A stretch of 64,000 bases of DNA from Apostichopus japonicus (taxonomy: Eukaryota > Echinodermata > Holothuroidea > Aspidochirotida > Stichopodidae): the NCBI RefSeq assembly GCF_037975245.1, contig NC_092579.1:15634178-15698177 (forward strand), read 5' to 3'. Below, piece after piece: positions 11,701 to 23,671 of this stretch. The notes under the pieces were generated by a model that was not told where the DNA came from, did not search any database, and was given only the letters and a program-made list of their open reading frames with translations. The translations under genes were made by a program, and so were the position numbers. The number at the start of each line of letters is the position of its first letter. Position 1 is the first letter of the stretch.

Positions 11701-14700
11701 CATTGGCTCTTCCTGGGAGCGATCTCTCTGGCCATTAGTCCCATCTTTCCTTGCTTGTATTTCCGTAGTGTCCATGTCTTCAGCGGGAGTCCTCCGGTAG
11801 CTGTTTGCTGCCCTCTGTGTTTCATCTGTTATCTCAGTGGTATTTTCCAAACTCTTGGCTGACGGTTGTGGAGTTTCACTTACTGTTCTCATTCGTTCTT
11901 CGTCCTTTGAGGAAACAGAAGCATCTAGAGCTGGCTGTTCCTTTGTCTGGGGACAACTTGTGGTAGTTTGTGGTGGGACAGGAGCAGGAGGAAGCTCAGT
12001 CGCCCTGTGCAAGTGTCTGATTGTAAAGAAGAGTGAAACTCCACCAGGTTATAAATGCCTATCAAAATATGTGTTTCGCGCTCACACCTCTTGTGCGCAG
12101 CAGCTAGCTTGCATAGGACACCCAATGTGTGTGAATGACAAGTGTAGCATAAGCAGAAGGGATGGCTTACACATACCGATGATTTTCAAAGTCACACATA
12201 GGCATACAATTTCTAGATAAATCTGATACATGTATACATAACATGAGTGGCGTTGTACACAGAAGAAATTTGATTTTTTAATGTCACTCTCCAGCCACAC
12301 CCAAAATCAACAGAGGGCGTGGTCATATCTGTTCTATCTACTTCTGTGACACTGGGCAAGCTGCAGTCTATGCAGAAACATAATGGCACCATTAGTTGAT
12401 CACTAGTAGTTGTCATCAATTGTTGAAGAAAAGTTTCTTAAACCTGTTTTTCAAGTCAAAGTGAACTGTTTAAAAAACCTTAATTTGCGTTTTCTAAGAC
12501 GCACGTTTCCTTCGGCAAAACTGCACAGTCGACCCATGAACTTCTCAATCACTTCAATTCAGTTTATTTCAACCGGTATAAATTATTTTTAGAAAGACAG
12601 GCGCATCAAATATGCAAGTTCACCGGGCATGTTCCCAGCATGTGAGCTATTTCACCAAACCGTGAATAATTTAATTCAGAGATCATTAAACATTTTGGAT
12701 CACATCCATTTAGGATATGACATTATCGTCTTTGGATTTGAATGTCTGGGAAATACCAGACATGTTCACAGACCTACACAAACTGACATCTTAAAGTACT
12801 GTCTCTTTTTTTTATTTGTAAATCTTTAACATTCTAAAAGTTGTGGAACACTGATAATTTTCCTTAGTGCATAAATGAATTTGAAGATGACAATGGAAGA
12901 TGACTTGTATACTAGTACCTGATGACAGCTTTACCACTGGTTAATCCAAGCGACTTCAGGGAGAGATGCTGCAACCATGGTTGTCCAATAATCTGAACGA
13001 ATTAAAGTACAGGCTTACCAAATTAAAAAGAATTGAAACATGTTACCCCATGTTTAATGTAGTGTAGATAGATAGACATATTTAACGGTTTACTTAATAA
13101 CATTATTAAACAAGAGTTCAATAGTAAACAGTTTTTATAGTTTTGCATAAAGTTATTTAAGTTTTTTTTCAATCCATGTTTGCAGATGAAATTCCCTCAA
13201 TTACGATACAAGTTTATGCAGCCAAATAGACTACTGTATCCAGTAAAGAGACATAATATGTTATAAATGTATGTAAAGGTGAGAATATCATCTAATATTC
13301 ATACTTGGCAAAGTCATTCCTTCAAATTTCTCATCATATAAATATTCAAAGTATTTCTCATCATATAATTATTCAAAGTATAAATACTAGACTACTGTAA
13401 ATGGACTAAACAGTATTAAACAAACTAAAGAGATTTTTATGTAAAGATGCGGTTAACTTTTCACTCTTGTTTTGAAAAGGAATTCCCTTACCTCTCTCCT
13501 CATATAAATACAGACAGGTTGTAGGGTTTGGTTGCCATCGCTTTTCACTTTTGAAAGACCACTGGTTATGATAAAAAAAAATCAAGACAGAACAGAAACA
13601 TGTTTGCAAACTCTTTGCTAATCGCTCTTCTAATCTTACAGAGATTCTTTTCTGAAGCTTCTTGCTTCACAAATGCAATCAGTAGAGAATGTCATAAATA
13701 ATAACATGGTATGCTAAAATACTTTCACATAAAACAGTAATTTAAAGTCTTTTGTCTCTTGAAATGTTGATTTTTGCCTCCTCATTACCCACCCTGGCTA
13801 CAAGTACCCAATGCAACCCCCTCTCTACTGATCCCCTCAAAGTCCCCTGCCTGGTCCCACATCCCCCCCCCCTCCCCCTTTTCTCAGATCAACAAAGGCA
13901 AAGTACTCAGTACTTAAACTATTGTACTAGCTCCAGTTCAAGCAGAAGTGTTACCTTTCCTTTACAGAGTCCCAGTGCAACAGTATATCATAAAGATTGA
14001 CGTCTGACTTAAAATCATGAGTGAGCCTCTCTCCTGAATCAACCTGCAGAGCAATATGTACTTTACTTTCTCCTCTGGGCCTGCTTAACCTCACCATCTC
14101 AAGTTTAGCTAAGTTTGGTATGTTGGCATAGCGAAAAGGTACTGTGACGTCCAAAATTTTCTTTTGGTGTCTGCAATATAAGTAAAATTAAAATAATATA
14201 AAAATCTAACGGCTTTAAAAAGCTCTAGCCAATCCAGTTCTACTGTATAAGAATCTTATAAGTTATGACTGTTCAATGTCAATTCAATCATTATGAATTT
14301 ATTTTGTAGATGTGTATTGTGAAATAAATTCTACAAGTAAATAAGAAGATAGTGTCTCCAACTAATAAAGAAACTGACTCTAATACCATGAATTATTATA
14401 TGATGCTCAACATAGTATCAAACGATAAGAAATCATGAATTGCTTGGCTGAAAATTTTTGTGAACATTTGCAGGATTCCCAATGGAACAACCTGATCTGC
14501 TTCTTCCAATTGTTCAAATGGCACAGTTTTGCTGTACTAGAAGTTCCCTGATTTAAGACCATGACTGGATGCATTCACTCTATAACGGTCTATTGTCCTA
14601 AGTACCACTTGATCGGATACTTCTGATTTTCTGGAAAAATGGTTTGTGCAACACTTATTGAAAACATGATGATAATTATCCTAACTAATAAATGTTGTTT

Positions 14701-15363
14701 GTCAAACAATTTTCCAAATCAGTTCGAGATTATGGTAAGATAACTAGAAAGCCTTATAAATGTAGCTTGGTAACTTTGTGAAGTTGAACAATTTACAAAC
14801 CTTAGGTCATATTCATTGGCAGAGAACTTTCCTTTGATACAAACTTTCTCAAGAACCTGCAAAAACAAATATTAACTTTTCATAGCATAGAAGACATGAA
14901 ATATGATCAAGTTAGAAGTGCCACAATCATCTCTCTGATACCATATACTACAGTAGGAGGTTGGCTAACAAAATTAGTGCACAGACTTAGTAAACCACCA
15001 TGAAGTTGTTGCCAGGAAACTAACCAGGCTAAGTCCGAGGGAATAGCTTAGCAACCTGTCTAAACTACCTTAAACAAACAACATTGAAAGAACCTCCGGA
15101 AAATTATTCACGGTGATTATCGCCTTGAACCATTCGAATGATTCGTAATTTGTAATTAGCAAGTAACATAATTTCGCGTAATTAGGCCAAACTATATAGG
15201 TATCTAGCCTAGTCCGGTTGGATTAAAACTGCGTGTTTCTTTCACTCAGCCAGTATTACATTGAAAAAGGAAGAAATGTATTTACCTGCATTACCGTATC
15301 ATTTGGAGATACTTTAATATTAAACCTTCGCCCGTTCGGACACAAGATATTTACGGTAGACAT
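4133..15363 (-). CDS. ASPSCR1: TUG/ASPSCR1 (UBX-domain tether, UBXN9), complete, 16 coding exons
   Basis: In mammals TUG tethers GLUT4 storage vesicles at the Golgi and binds the p97/VCP ATPase. Coding exons on the minus strand are 15286-15363, 14801-14856, 13955-14170, 13492-13540, 12919-12992, 11425-12016, 10786-10890, 10523-10597, 9857-9996, 9457-9532, 8702-8768, 7736-7795, 6421-6473, 5852-5903, 5061-5136 and 4133-4385. All junctions are GT-AG and all phases agree, giving 2022 nt (673 aa plus TAG). The protein opens MSTVNILCPNGRRFNIKV, the TUG N-terminal ubiquitin-like domain. It continues with EYDLRHQKKILDVTVPFRYA and a second ubiquitin-like segment (LKSLGLTSGKAVIR). DLPDSFFDTTAEDIRRLL is the conserved TUG helix. 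The UBX domain starts ATVRIHFPDHNIVQVFFRP. The tail has the family motif VPKWFKL. It is longer than human TUG (about 550 aa) mainly because of exon 6. Identification comes from remembered family motifs. Confidence 0.93.
6100..6345 (+). mobile_element. tRNA-derived SINE, copy 1
   Basis: Starts ggagtgttagctcagtggtt (pol III A-box-like). A B-box-like gagtttgagtc follows about 35 bases later. The body contains gttacagagttgttga and agttcctgcttgcaggag, and the 3' end is an (ATAC)n tail. It lies in the TUG intron between exons 13 and 14. Confidence 0.8.
6654..7017 (+). mobile_element. MITE with TTAA ends, copy 1
   Basis: Bounded by TTAA on both sides, with inverted ends TTAAAGGCATTG.AGACTC and, reversed, TTAAAGGGTGTGACGACTCG. 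The same ~365-bp sequence recurs inverted at 42471-42840. TTAA ends fit piggyBac- or Kolobok-type elements. No transposase is encoded. It lies in the TUG intron between exons 12 and 13. Confidence 0.85.
7368..7430. repeat. (catgacatgattgt)-type low-complexity tract
   Basis: Runs of catgacatg/tcatgtcatg form overlapping inverted repeats directly before SINE copy 2. Confidence 0.6.
7437..7673 (+). mobile_element. tRNA-derived SINE, copy 2
   Basis: Same family and orientation as the copy at 6100. A box tcagctcagtggtt, B box ccggttcgagtc (closer to the tRNA consensus than copy 1), shared body, and a degraded (ATAC)n tail. Confidence 0.82.
8225..8700. repeat. ASPSCR1: ~60-bp degenerate tandem array resembling the TUG exon 11 splice-donor region
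   Basis: About eight diverged units, each with the pattern catac(c/t)ctttnnnnntaga(t/c)ctgaacactaacaccnttggtatatgttcata. The last unit runs straight into exon 11 (cataccttt...taggcctgaagaacac), so the unit contains the exon 11 end and its donor. On the gene strand several units carry a GTATG or GTATGT donor-like string. Confidence 0.7.
9028..9450. repeat. 22-bp minisatellite, about 19 copies
   Basis: Unit cctgatctgagtgggactgtga with single-base variants (t/g in ctgatcttag, a/g in actatga). It lies in TUG intron 10 and stops 6 bases before exon 10, so it almost touches the 5' splice site. Confidence 0.95.
9457..10890 (-). CDS. ASPSCR1: TUG exons 7-10: helical region before UBX
   Basis: Exons 10786-10890, 10523-10597, 9857-9996 and 9457-9532 encode residues about 356-487. 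Exons 7-8 are charged and probably coiled-coil (MMKEMNEVADQLRAQQ; FPETQQEIERKKKHRQQ). Exons 9-10 carry the TUG-specific block DLPDSFFDTTAEDIRRLL and PLETKAMRDSKKQKQMAKY, matching the family pattern LPDEFFE..DDVRRRL and PL.TKA.RE.Q. Tandem arrays sit only 6 bases from exon 10 and about 20 bases from exon 9. Confidence 0.9.
9648..9835. repeat. 70-bp tandem repeat, about 2.7 copies
   Basis: Units begin at about 9661, 9731 and 9801 (tgtt(a/g)agatgagtgttaca), nearly identical. It lies in TUG intron 9 and ends about 20 bases from exon 9. Confidence 0.92.
11425..12016 (-). CDS. ASPSCR1: TUG exon 6: long disordered linker
   Basis: A single 592-nt exon encodes about 197 residues rich in S, T, E, P and Q (PPAPVPPQTTTS, EEPMETEEVQMKSE). 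It ends in a charged helix, TRERIALLMKKEEE, which runs on into exon 7. Vertebrate TUG has a shorter low-complexity linker at this place. Several S/T-P sites could be phosphorylated, but this is inference. An overlapping plus-strand frame (11837-12220) is a shadow. Confidence 0.88.
12919..15363 (-). CDS. ASPSCR1: TUG exons 1-5: N-terminal tandem ubiquitin-like region
   Basis: Five exons (15286-15363, 14801-14856, 13955-14170, 13492-13540, 12919-12992) encode residues 1-157. Exon 4 is only 49 nt; its acceptor was chosen by phase and by its product SDGNQTLQPVCIYMRRE, which parallels the vertebrate segment around TPVCVYTRDE. A nearby upstream AG would break the frame. The start codon is the first ATG of the conserved domain, at 15363. 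Confidence 0.9.
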
Positions 15364-18065
15364 TCTTACTTTTCCGTCTGTTTTGTAACTGTAATTCAAC
15401 AATGACTTGTCCTGTGAATGTTCACGAGGTTGCACATAAGAAATAACTCTTCTACTTCGTCTTAACGTGGTAGAGGATCAGTTGGTCGCAAGTGGACTCT
15501 AGTAAAGTATTCAACACAGGGCGTTAAATTGGTACAGTGACTTGTATTATTGTAACATTTTTCGCTTCTTTCATAACACAAGAAGTAAACATTGACAGAT
15601 GCATTTTTCGATTCTACAGAGGACCATAAACATGAAAGCAACCTCAAGTTCTGAAAATAGGCTCTGCAACCGGTACCCGACATTGTATGGACTAGGGAAG
15701 ATAGAATAATCACTGTGTCTGTATGAATTCGGCATCGCACCAAAACCTTCGCGCTAACTTCAAAAAGTTATCATATAACATCGGGGGAGGGGTGTTATCC
15801 CCTTGAGAAAAAATCCTTGGAGCTCAGCCCACCCGGCCCCCCCCCCCGGCCCTCCCCCACTGGCAGACGGAATATTACCCAAAAAATCCTAGTTTACGGT
15901 ACATAAATATATAAAATGTATATATACGTATAACCCTACAGCCCAAAAATTCTTCATATTTGTTCAAAAGTTGTAAAATATAGCATCATGTTCCATCTAA
16001 GCACTATCGATTTTACCAAACTTCTTAAATGGGGGCGGCGGGTCTTTTCCCTTAGGCAAGTCCCTTGGGCGACGTAACATTTGGTGCTATCTTCGTCCGA
16101 GGCTCCGCATGTTTCAAGGCTCCAACACCTGCCGTTAGTTCCCTGAGTCGGTAGTATTTTTTCCCTCAATTCATTCCTGGGCAAACAGTTAACTGCAAAT
16201 GTTCAAATGCGATCTGCTAAGATTATACTAGGCTGAAACACCCATAGATTATTTTGTTTTCGTTTTAGTTTTACTACAGCTATATAAAGCTCGCCTTGGC
16301 TAATTCCATGTCGTTAGAAACAAAGATATGATTTTCTTTCCAAGAGAATAAATTAAAATAAGCCATGTACTAAGCATTTCGCGAGACTTGCAGTTTCGAG
16401 AGGGAACTGGGATCCACCCAGTACTGCAAATATCTCGGAGACAGAGGGAGAGATGAAATGCCCTGGCACTCTCCAACTCTTGGGACCCTTCACATTGTAG
16501 CCTGGGCAAGTTATGGTACCTTTTTCCTATCCCTGCATTTTTTGGAAATTTTTCAGGGTGCCAAGTTAGCTACATTCAGTCCATAGCGAAATGATATAGT
16601 TTACAACTTTTGATGTAATTTCTGTCCAAGACATTTCCACTTTTTCACAATTATCGGCAACTTCTTTTACTTCCGAAATTTGATGGCAACTTTAAAAAGC
16701 CTCACGACCCACACTTTGAAGGTTTGTAAAGTACCGTAGTTTTAACCCAATGTAACATAGGCATGCAACTGTAACAATGATGTTAACGTATATTATGTGC
16801 TGCGTCTTACAAAACAGTGCATGTGCGACTCTTTATTATGTGATCTAGTGGCATATTATCAAACAAAAATCAGCTATTTGACATGCGCATAATGAAGTGA
16901 GTGGAATTGTTTTGTAAATTTTCAATTAATAGCCGCAGGCGCCTTTATGCAGTATATAACCAGGTGTTGCATGAATATGCCCTGAGCCTATTTATTATTC
17001 CCAACTTGCAAATTTCCGCGGTACTTTTTAACCATGTTATTGGTATAAATTAGAATAATTACCCAAGGGCAACAGTATATCAAATGAAAGTAGTGATTGT
17101 ATATACTGCGGTATTTCGCTAGTAAAATTTCAATTCCAATTTACACACTTAATTATTCGCCCTATCGAGACTGAATATTGTTGTTGAAATCTCAAATTGC
17201 CCTGCAGTTGTTTAATAAACGATAGCATATGCCTATGCCGAAAACGAATACGTGATAACGTGATACCATATGAGGATATATGCATGTATTTATTTTCTTT
17301 CAACGTATATGGATAAACAGTCAAAGTGGGCTAATGACAATTAAATTTTATATACAAGCTTTGTTGTGTTAACTGGTGTCATATTTTCCCGCCACAATTG
17401 CAACAAGGACTTGACTATTATCATTCGTCTCGATTACAAAATCTCCTGTTGGGATGCTACGAATTTAGTGTGTAAATTAGTGGAACAATTAAGTGTGATT
17501 CGACACATTTATGTGACCGGATGCGAATCAACAACCCGTTTCCCTTCACAGCCACTTCCCTTTCCTCCAAGCACTTTATCTGAACAATCAAACGGTCCTG
17601 GTTAAGTGGGCGTTGGCTCTGTAATAATTTCTCTAAAAAGATATTACAATTATCATTATAACTTACTGAAATTAACGTTGACATAACATTATATTGAAAT
17701 AACCTATTCTGTGTTTGAAACCATTATATTCATAGGCGTAGGAGCCCAATTTGATGTGTGGGGGAGGGGGGGGGGGCTGTAACGACTTGCCCGAAAAATA
17801 TAACCGCAATTTTTTGTTAATGTATATATCATATAGGCATGCATCGGTTGTTACATCGCATGCCAATTAGGCTACATACAATCATTTGCCGTGTTACTAC
17901 CCTTCCATATTAGTTATCATTTTTGGGGAAGTCGTTACAATAATAATGATAAAAATAATATAAGTTTAACCATTGAAAAAACACATTGCAATTTATTCAA
18001 AAAATATTATATATATATAATATATATAAATATATATAGGCCCTATGTAACTATAAAAAATATAA

Positions 18066-18069
<4 letters not shown>

Positions 18070-18113
<44 letters not shown>
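18070..18113. repeat. (AT)n microsatellite
   Basis: Uninterrupted alternating TA over about 44 bases, in a wider AT-rich stretch. Confidence 0.95.
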
Positions 18114-18116
<3 letters not shown>

Positions 18117-18344
18117 GTACCATATGTACCAAATTTGCCGGATATTCATATAGGACAACGCCTGCAGCTTAATATCACTTCAATTATCTATGTTATCTTA
18201 ATCTTCGGTTAAGTCTAATTCAAGGACACTTTCGACGGTAACGAATACGCTGGTTTTCGTCGCAAAATCATGGCAGGAGAATAATATACTTGCCTTGAAC
18301 GGCAAACGTACATAAAAAAGTATTTCAGCTGTAGGGTGCAGGAG

Positions 18345-18537
<193 letters not shown>

Positions 18538-20057
18538 CCTGTCAAGCCTTCTAAACAGCCTGCCATTGCTAACATATCGGCTTTAGTCAACACGAACTGG
18601 TTTGTCTTGTATTACTGTAAAACAAAAAGTAAGACTTAAATCTGTTATAAACAATCAGGAATTAAATAATTATAACTGATTTTAATCTTAAATTTGATCG
18701 TTCGTTTTATTATTTTTGACAGATAGCTCATTCCACAGGAGTATCATGCGATCCACAATTTTAAACGTACTAACGAATTCATATAGTTATGTGCGTGGCA
18801 ACAATATTCACTTTGTATTCCCAAAGCTGATGCAAACCTTTAGTTGTTTGGACAAACAAGATAAATACATACATCGTTACCTTCTATGTCTCTTACAGCG
18901 TGATATTTGTCAAGTCAAGACGAAGCTTGATTTTCTTTCTCCAAGTTTTAAAACCATTCAATAAAGAAAAAAAACTCGGACTATGACCTAGGATGCCATA
19001 TGAATTTGTCTCCTAATAGGCTATGTTGCTACATGATTGTATTACAATAAATTCTTTTAGGACATAATACTCGCACAGAGGCTGCAGTACGGAAAATGTG
19101 TTAATAGTGTCAAGGATTTGCGTTGTTCCTGTATAAGTTACGATGTGATGGCTCAGTTGTTATCAGATGGTAAGAATTAATGGGGGAAAAAATCCATTGT
19201 TGAAGTACGGTCCTTGGAATATGCTGACAATTAGAGAAATATTCAGCGAAATAACGAGATAGGGTATAATAAGCCAGCGACGGTAATCAGGTCAGGAAAG
19301 TAGTATTTTACGAAGGACTATTTTGCCTTTAAATGCAGCAGTTTTTATTTAGTTCATTTCCATTAATTAGAAAGGCACGTGACCTGACGCTGCAACGATT
19401 AAAATTAAACTGTATACATGCATAACCGCTCTCATGGGAATATAAATGCTTTTGACCTGAGCCTTTGAGCTTACACTTTATGCAAAATAATGGAATAGCT
19501 TTTAATTATCGACACGAAGCTCCAAATTTTGCTGTTTGTGTCATGTGTAGCAGAGATTTCTAAAAGGCAATTTAATGGCTAATTGCGGTGTTTTGTAACA
19601 TGGAAATTATATTGAAGGGATCAATATTCCACAATGCTAGCTAGAAACCACGTCAATATTCCACACTCTTCAGTTTAAAACCGCGTCTCGAAATCTCGTT
19701 CCCTAACTCGAAATATTGTTGATTGAGTTTAATTATTTGGATTGGCTAAACCTTCTCCTACTCTAGGATGTCATCTGGACAGATAAACTTCTATTTGATT
19801 TCTCCTTGAAACCCGATACATTTGGAATGATTTTCTTATCTGCCAATGTTCTCTGTATACTTAAAAAATTTCACAATTTGTTGTATAGGAGCATAGTTTT
19901 TCCTCCGTGAATGATTGCAATATTAGAAACGAAAGAAAAAGAGACATTTCAGCTCAATTGCACTAATGATATCGCACACTCTCTGCTGTTGTCACATGTA
20001 TAAACGAAATATCACTAATTTACAAAAATGATATGAGGATGTAGTTTTACCTAAAGA

Positions 20058-20118
20058 TGCAGACCCCCTCCCCCTCCCCTCTGCCCTCCCCTCCCCCTCC
20101 TCTCCCTTCCCTTCCTAA
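20058..20118. repeat. Polypyrimidine tract
   Basis: Nearly all C/T on the plus strand (runs of ccccctcccc). It could form triplex or G-quadruplex structures on the purine strand. Confidence 0.75.
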
Positions 20119-20149
20119 AGCAACTGGCTTCATCCACCATATACTTTCA

Positions 20150-20520
20150 TTAAAAGACACGAGAAGATACCGGAAGCTACTACAAGGACAATAGAACACA
20201 TTAGAATACATAGGATGACAATAGAAGTCATAGGAAGACGTTAGATAATGAGACACTAGAGGCAATAAAAGACACTAGAAGATATCAGAAGACATAATAA
20301 GACACTATAAAGCATACAAATACATAGAAGACACAGGAAAATATTAAAAGACAAAGGAAGAAGTATAAGTCTTTAAATGACACGTAGAAGACACTAGAAG
20401 ACATACAATGACATTAACAGACGTTAAAATACATAGAAAGACACTAAAATGCATAATAAAGACATTAAGCAACACAGGAAAACAGAAAGAAGTAAAAGAC
20501 ACACGAAAAGACACTAGTCG
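20150..20520. repeat. Degenerate short tandem array (gacactagaaga-type)
   Basis: Many irregular copies of words like agacactagaaga, aagacattag and gacaatagaa, spaced roughly 10-14 bases apart. Purine-rich on the plus strand. Confidence 0.7.
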
Positions 20521-20811
20521 TGTCAGGCGCTGGCATGCCCCATGTTCGCAGTTTTATTAATATTTTTATTAATCCCATGTTGTGTATGAATATCCTGTCA
20601 CCAGGTTCTTTCTTTCTTTCTCTAATTTTTTTTTTCTAAAAAGTTTTTTTTTTTACTGGATTTAATTCAGTTAGCTTTTTTTTCTTCAAATAACCCATTT
20701 GCTTTACGATGACAATTTCGTTCTTTAATAACAGCTAATCAATTGGTATTTGTTCTCGGTAGTTACTTTGTGACATGGAAGTATGCTACCAAAACTCTCC
20801 ACGAAGTGTCG

Positions 20812-23671
20812 TCAATCATGCACTTTACACACTCTCACGTCGACCGTGCCAGATTCGGTGTTGATCTTGTCAATTGGTTCCGTTTTCATGCAATCTTCAG
20901 GACACAAACTGCCATCCCAAACTCGAATCTCGCTTTCGTTTCTTATTTTGAAGCCTGTCTTAGCTGCAGTATAACATTTTAATTCGGGTGTTACTTTCAC
21001 GTGGAAAGGAAGCATGGATGTTGGACAGTCATAACAAACTTGAAATTCTCGATTGTAATCCAACCTCGGAATACTATCAGGTTTGAAGTGATCGAGAGAC
21101 CGTCTCCAATTCTTCTTTCCATTCGGCGCAATCGCTTTTCCTAAGAGCATCTGAGCGATCATTTCGGTGGGATTCCCACAGACTCTCATCTCACCATCCA
21201 GTTCATTACACCATCGATGGAAGTGATTTGATTTTATAATCAACGGCGACGACTCTGTACAGTGTCGCATGCCCGCCCCCAGCCCAAATCCATTCAAAGT
21301 GTGAACACGGGGGTCTACCGATGCGAATTCGTTTATTTTTTGCATACTTTCAGCATGTCCTTTGATTGTGTAAAATACGCCAACGTTAGATCTAAAATTA
21401 TGAACCGGATATATCGTTCCATTCCAATCATCGGGTATTTCATTAACCATTAATCGTAGCTGATTGGCATTTTTCACGACAATAAGGATAACGTCTGGAT
21501 AAAATCGGGGGTCTTCAAACAAAAAATTCCTCATAAATTCTTTGGCATCAGAGAGTAACTTCAAAGAGTCCATACTTGCCATTTTCTCATCATTGCATGT
21601 CATTGACTTGTCTTTGGCACTTGAAATTTTGTATATTCTGAAATCCTGATAAACGAATGATAAGCTTCCAAAACTCACTCTGGCATATCCCCAACACTTG
21701 CCAACGTCGGAGTCCTTCAAGTTGGTTTCATCCTTACCATCGATGGCCAGATCTAGCATGGAGAGAAAGATCCCCCTCTCCGTGGAAGTACCAAGGATTG
21801 CTATAGTCGTAGATGTATCGGAAGCAGCCGCGGCAGCTAAATCGTCTTTTGTAAAAATATCAAAACTGCAGAGTTTCGGCCGAAAGACCCAACCGCTTCG
21901 TAATGTTCCGCGCGCGTCTCCTGCGAAAATTCTGGTAGTCCAGTCTCCATCAAGCCAAGAATAATTCCCTCGTGGTATTGTCTGACAAGATGGCTTATTA
22001 TTCGATTCGGCTCTTATCATTTCAGCTGTGATATTTGCTCCTGTCACTCTCAGTCGAAAAGGACTACTTGAAATTTGTCTCTGCACCCTCTTACCTATTT
22101 CTTCAACGTATAGATCATAGCTACCAGGTATAGATGGCACGTAGGAAAAATCAACCTTCAAACCCTCAGTCGTTCTTGATTCGTTAAACGAATTCACTAC
22201 AAAGATGTGATTCCTACCGACAGCGAGAACACTGACGTGGAAATTTATATTGAACTTTGACATCGTTGCGTTATCGATGTTGACAGCAAAATATGCGCGC
22301 TTACCCACGACTGCGTAGCGCAGCCCTTTTCCAGAGGCTGTCCAGTTGCTCAGATGACTGGTAACCTCGGTCATATGTCGTTCTCGAAATATTGGGCCTA
22401 AAGACGTAGAACTCACATTGAAGACCGTAGAGTTAACTTGAATGACTCTTGATAAGCTGTGGTCGTGGTGTATACTTTGCTTGCCGAGAATCATTTCTGG
22501 GAGAATAGAAGAAAGTTTGTTTTCAAGCAGCATTCATTATTTGATTGCCAATGATTATTTTCAAGTTATGTCAGTCAGTCCAGCGACATCACTTGTTAAC
22601 AAATGTTTAGACACGAGAGCAGCATATCGTTTCGCTCATTCTACTTTAAAGGTCTTGTTTACGAGGCCAAAGTGGATCAAGTCTTCAAGATAAGAACCAC
22701 TTTTCTTTTAAATCATCTTTAAAGGCTCTGTACTACAATGAACATCTCCGTCTACCAAAGGGGAGAGAATTCTAAGGAGTTCGAAAAGCCCCTCCCCTCC
22801 TTCCACAAAAAAAGCATCAGCCCATTTCCATGTTTAATTATTTTGGTCGTTCAAATCACTTGAATTCATTATTCAACAAGATATAAGCTGGGGAGGATTT
22901 TTAGGAGTTCTAAGAGACTCCCCCCCCCCCCCCCACTGCTAAAAGAAACAACCCATTTCCATGTTTACAGATTTTGATCGTTCAAACTACTTGAATTCTT
23001 TACTTCAACAATCTATAAGCTAGGGGGGGGGGGGATTCTTAGGAATTTGAAGATCCCCCTACCACCAAAACAATAAAACAATAATAATCAACCCATTTCC
23101 ATGTTTACAGATTTTTTGGGTAAGATAATGGAATGCGTGCATATGCAAAAGTAATTTAGGTTTACTGGATAATGTAATTGGGCAAAATTATGCACTTGAA
23201 CAATGGGCAAGCTCAATTTACTGAGTGGTCAAGATCATTTTTTGGTGAGCAATTGCCCATGCAATTGTTAGTTACTCCCCTTAGACATAACATCAGTAGT
23301 TATTAGAGAAAATTGACTTGCAAATGGAAATGCTTGTAAATCTGCTGATCACCAGCAAACCCCGCAACGTTTAATCCCTGAGTGGAAGGCTCTCAGAGAG
23401 ATATTGAGGGGGGAAAAACGGTCCTAACACAGAACCTTGCGGAACACCAAAACATACATTAACATAGGCCTAATTAGAATGAATACCATCGATGCATATT
23501 CTTTATTGTGATTCGAAACCGTCTGAAGGAGGCGGATCGCGCAAAGTGTTACTTACTTTTATACAAAGATCGCTGATTATAACTTTTCCAATCACTGGTG
23601 TCGTTACTTGACCACATAAAGAAGAATATAATTCCAACGAGAAACCAAAGCGTTAGGTAACGCGATGCCAT
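20812..23671 (-). CDS. NXPE-like type II membrane glycoprotein, two exons
   Basis: Exons 23557-23671 and 20812-22496 join in phase 1 (donor AAAA|gtaagt, acceptor ttctattctcccag) to give 599 aa. Exon 1 supplies a signal anchor (TLWFLVGIIFFFMW, residues 7-20). Residues about 98-191 look like an immunoglobulin/filamin-type domain ending SSPFRLRV, as in the neurexophilin-like half of NXPE proteins. Residues about 206-250 contain GNYSW..GDW and GWVFRPKLCSF. A GTSTERG motif at about 274-280 sits where PC-esterase relatives have GDS. The C-terminal part is Cys-rich, and several N-glycosylation sequons fit a secretory-pathway protein. The start at 23671 was chosen because the frame opening inside exon 2 lacks the membrane anchor. 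Function is unknown, and the esterase-like motifs are altered. Confidence 0.72.
22750..23115. repeat. ~150-bp tandem repeat in the NXPE-like intron
   Basis: About 2.5 diverged units share caacccatttccatgtttac, gatcgttcaaac.acttgaat and tataagct, then a G-run and a C-run. The poly-G/poly-C parts vary in length between units. Confidence 0.8.

Noticed and set aside
11837-12220. 127-residue plus-strand frame
   Set aside because: Antisense shadow of TUG exon 6.
21262-21964. Plus-strand frames over the NXPE-like gene
   Set aside because: Antisense shadows of a long real exon.
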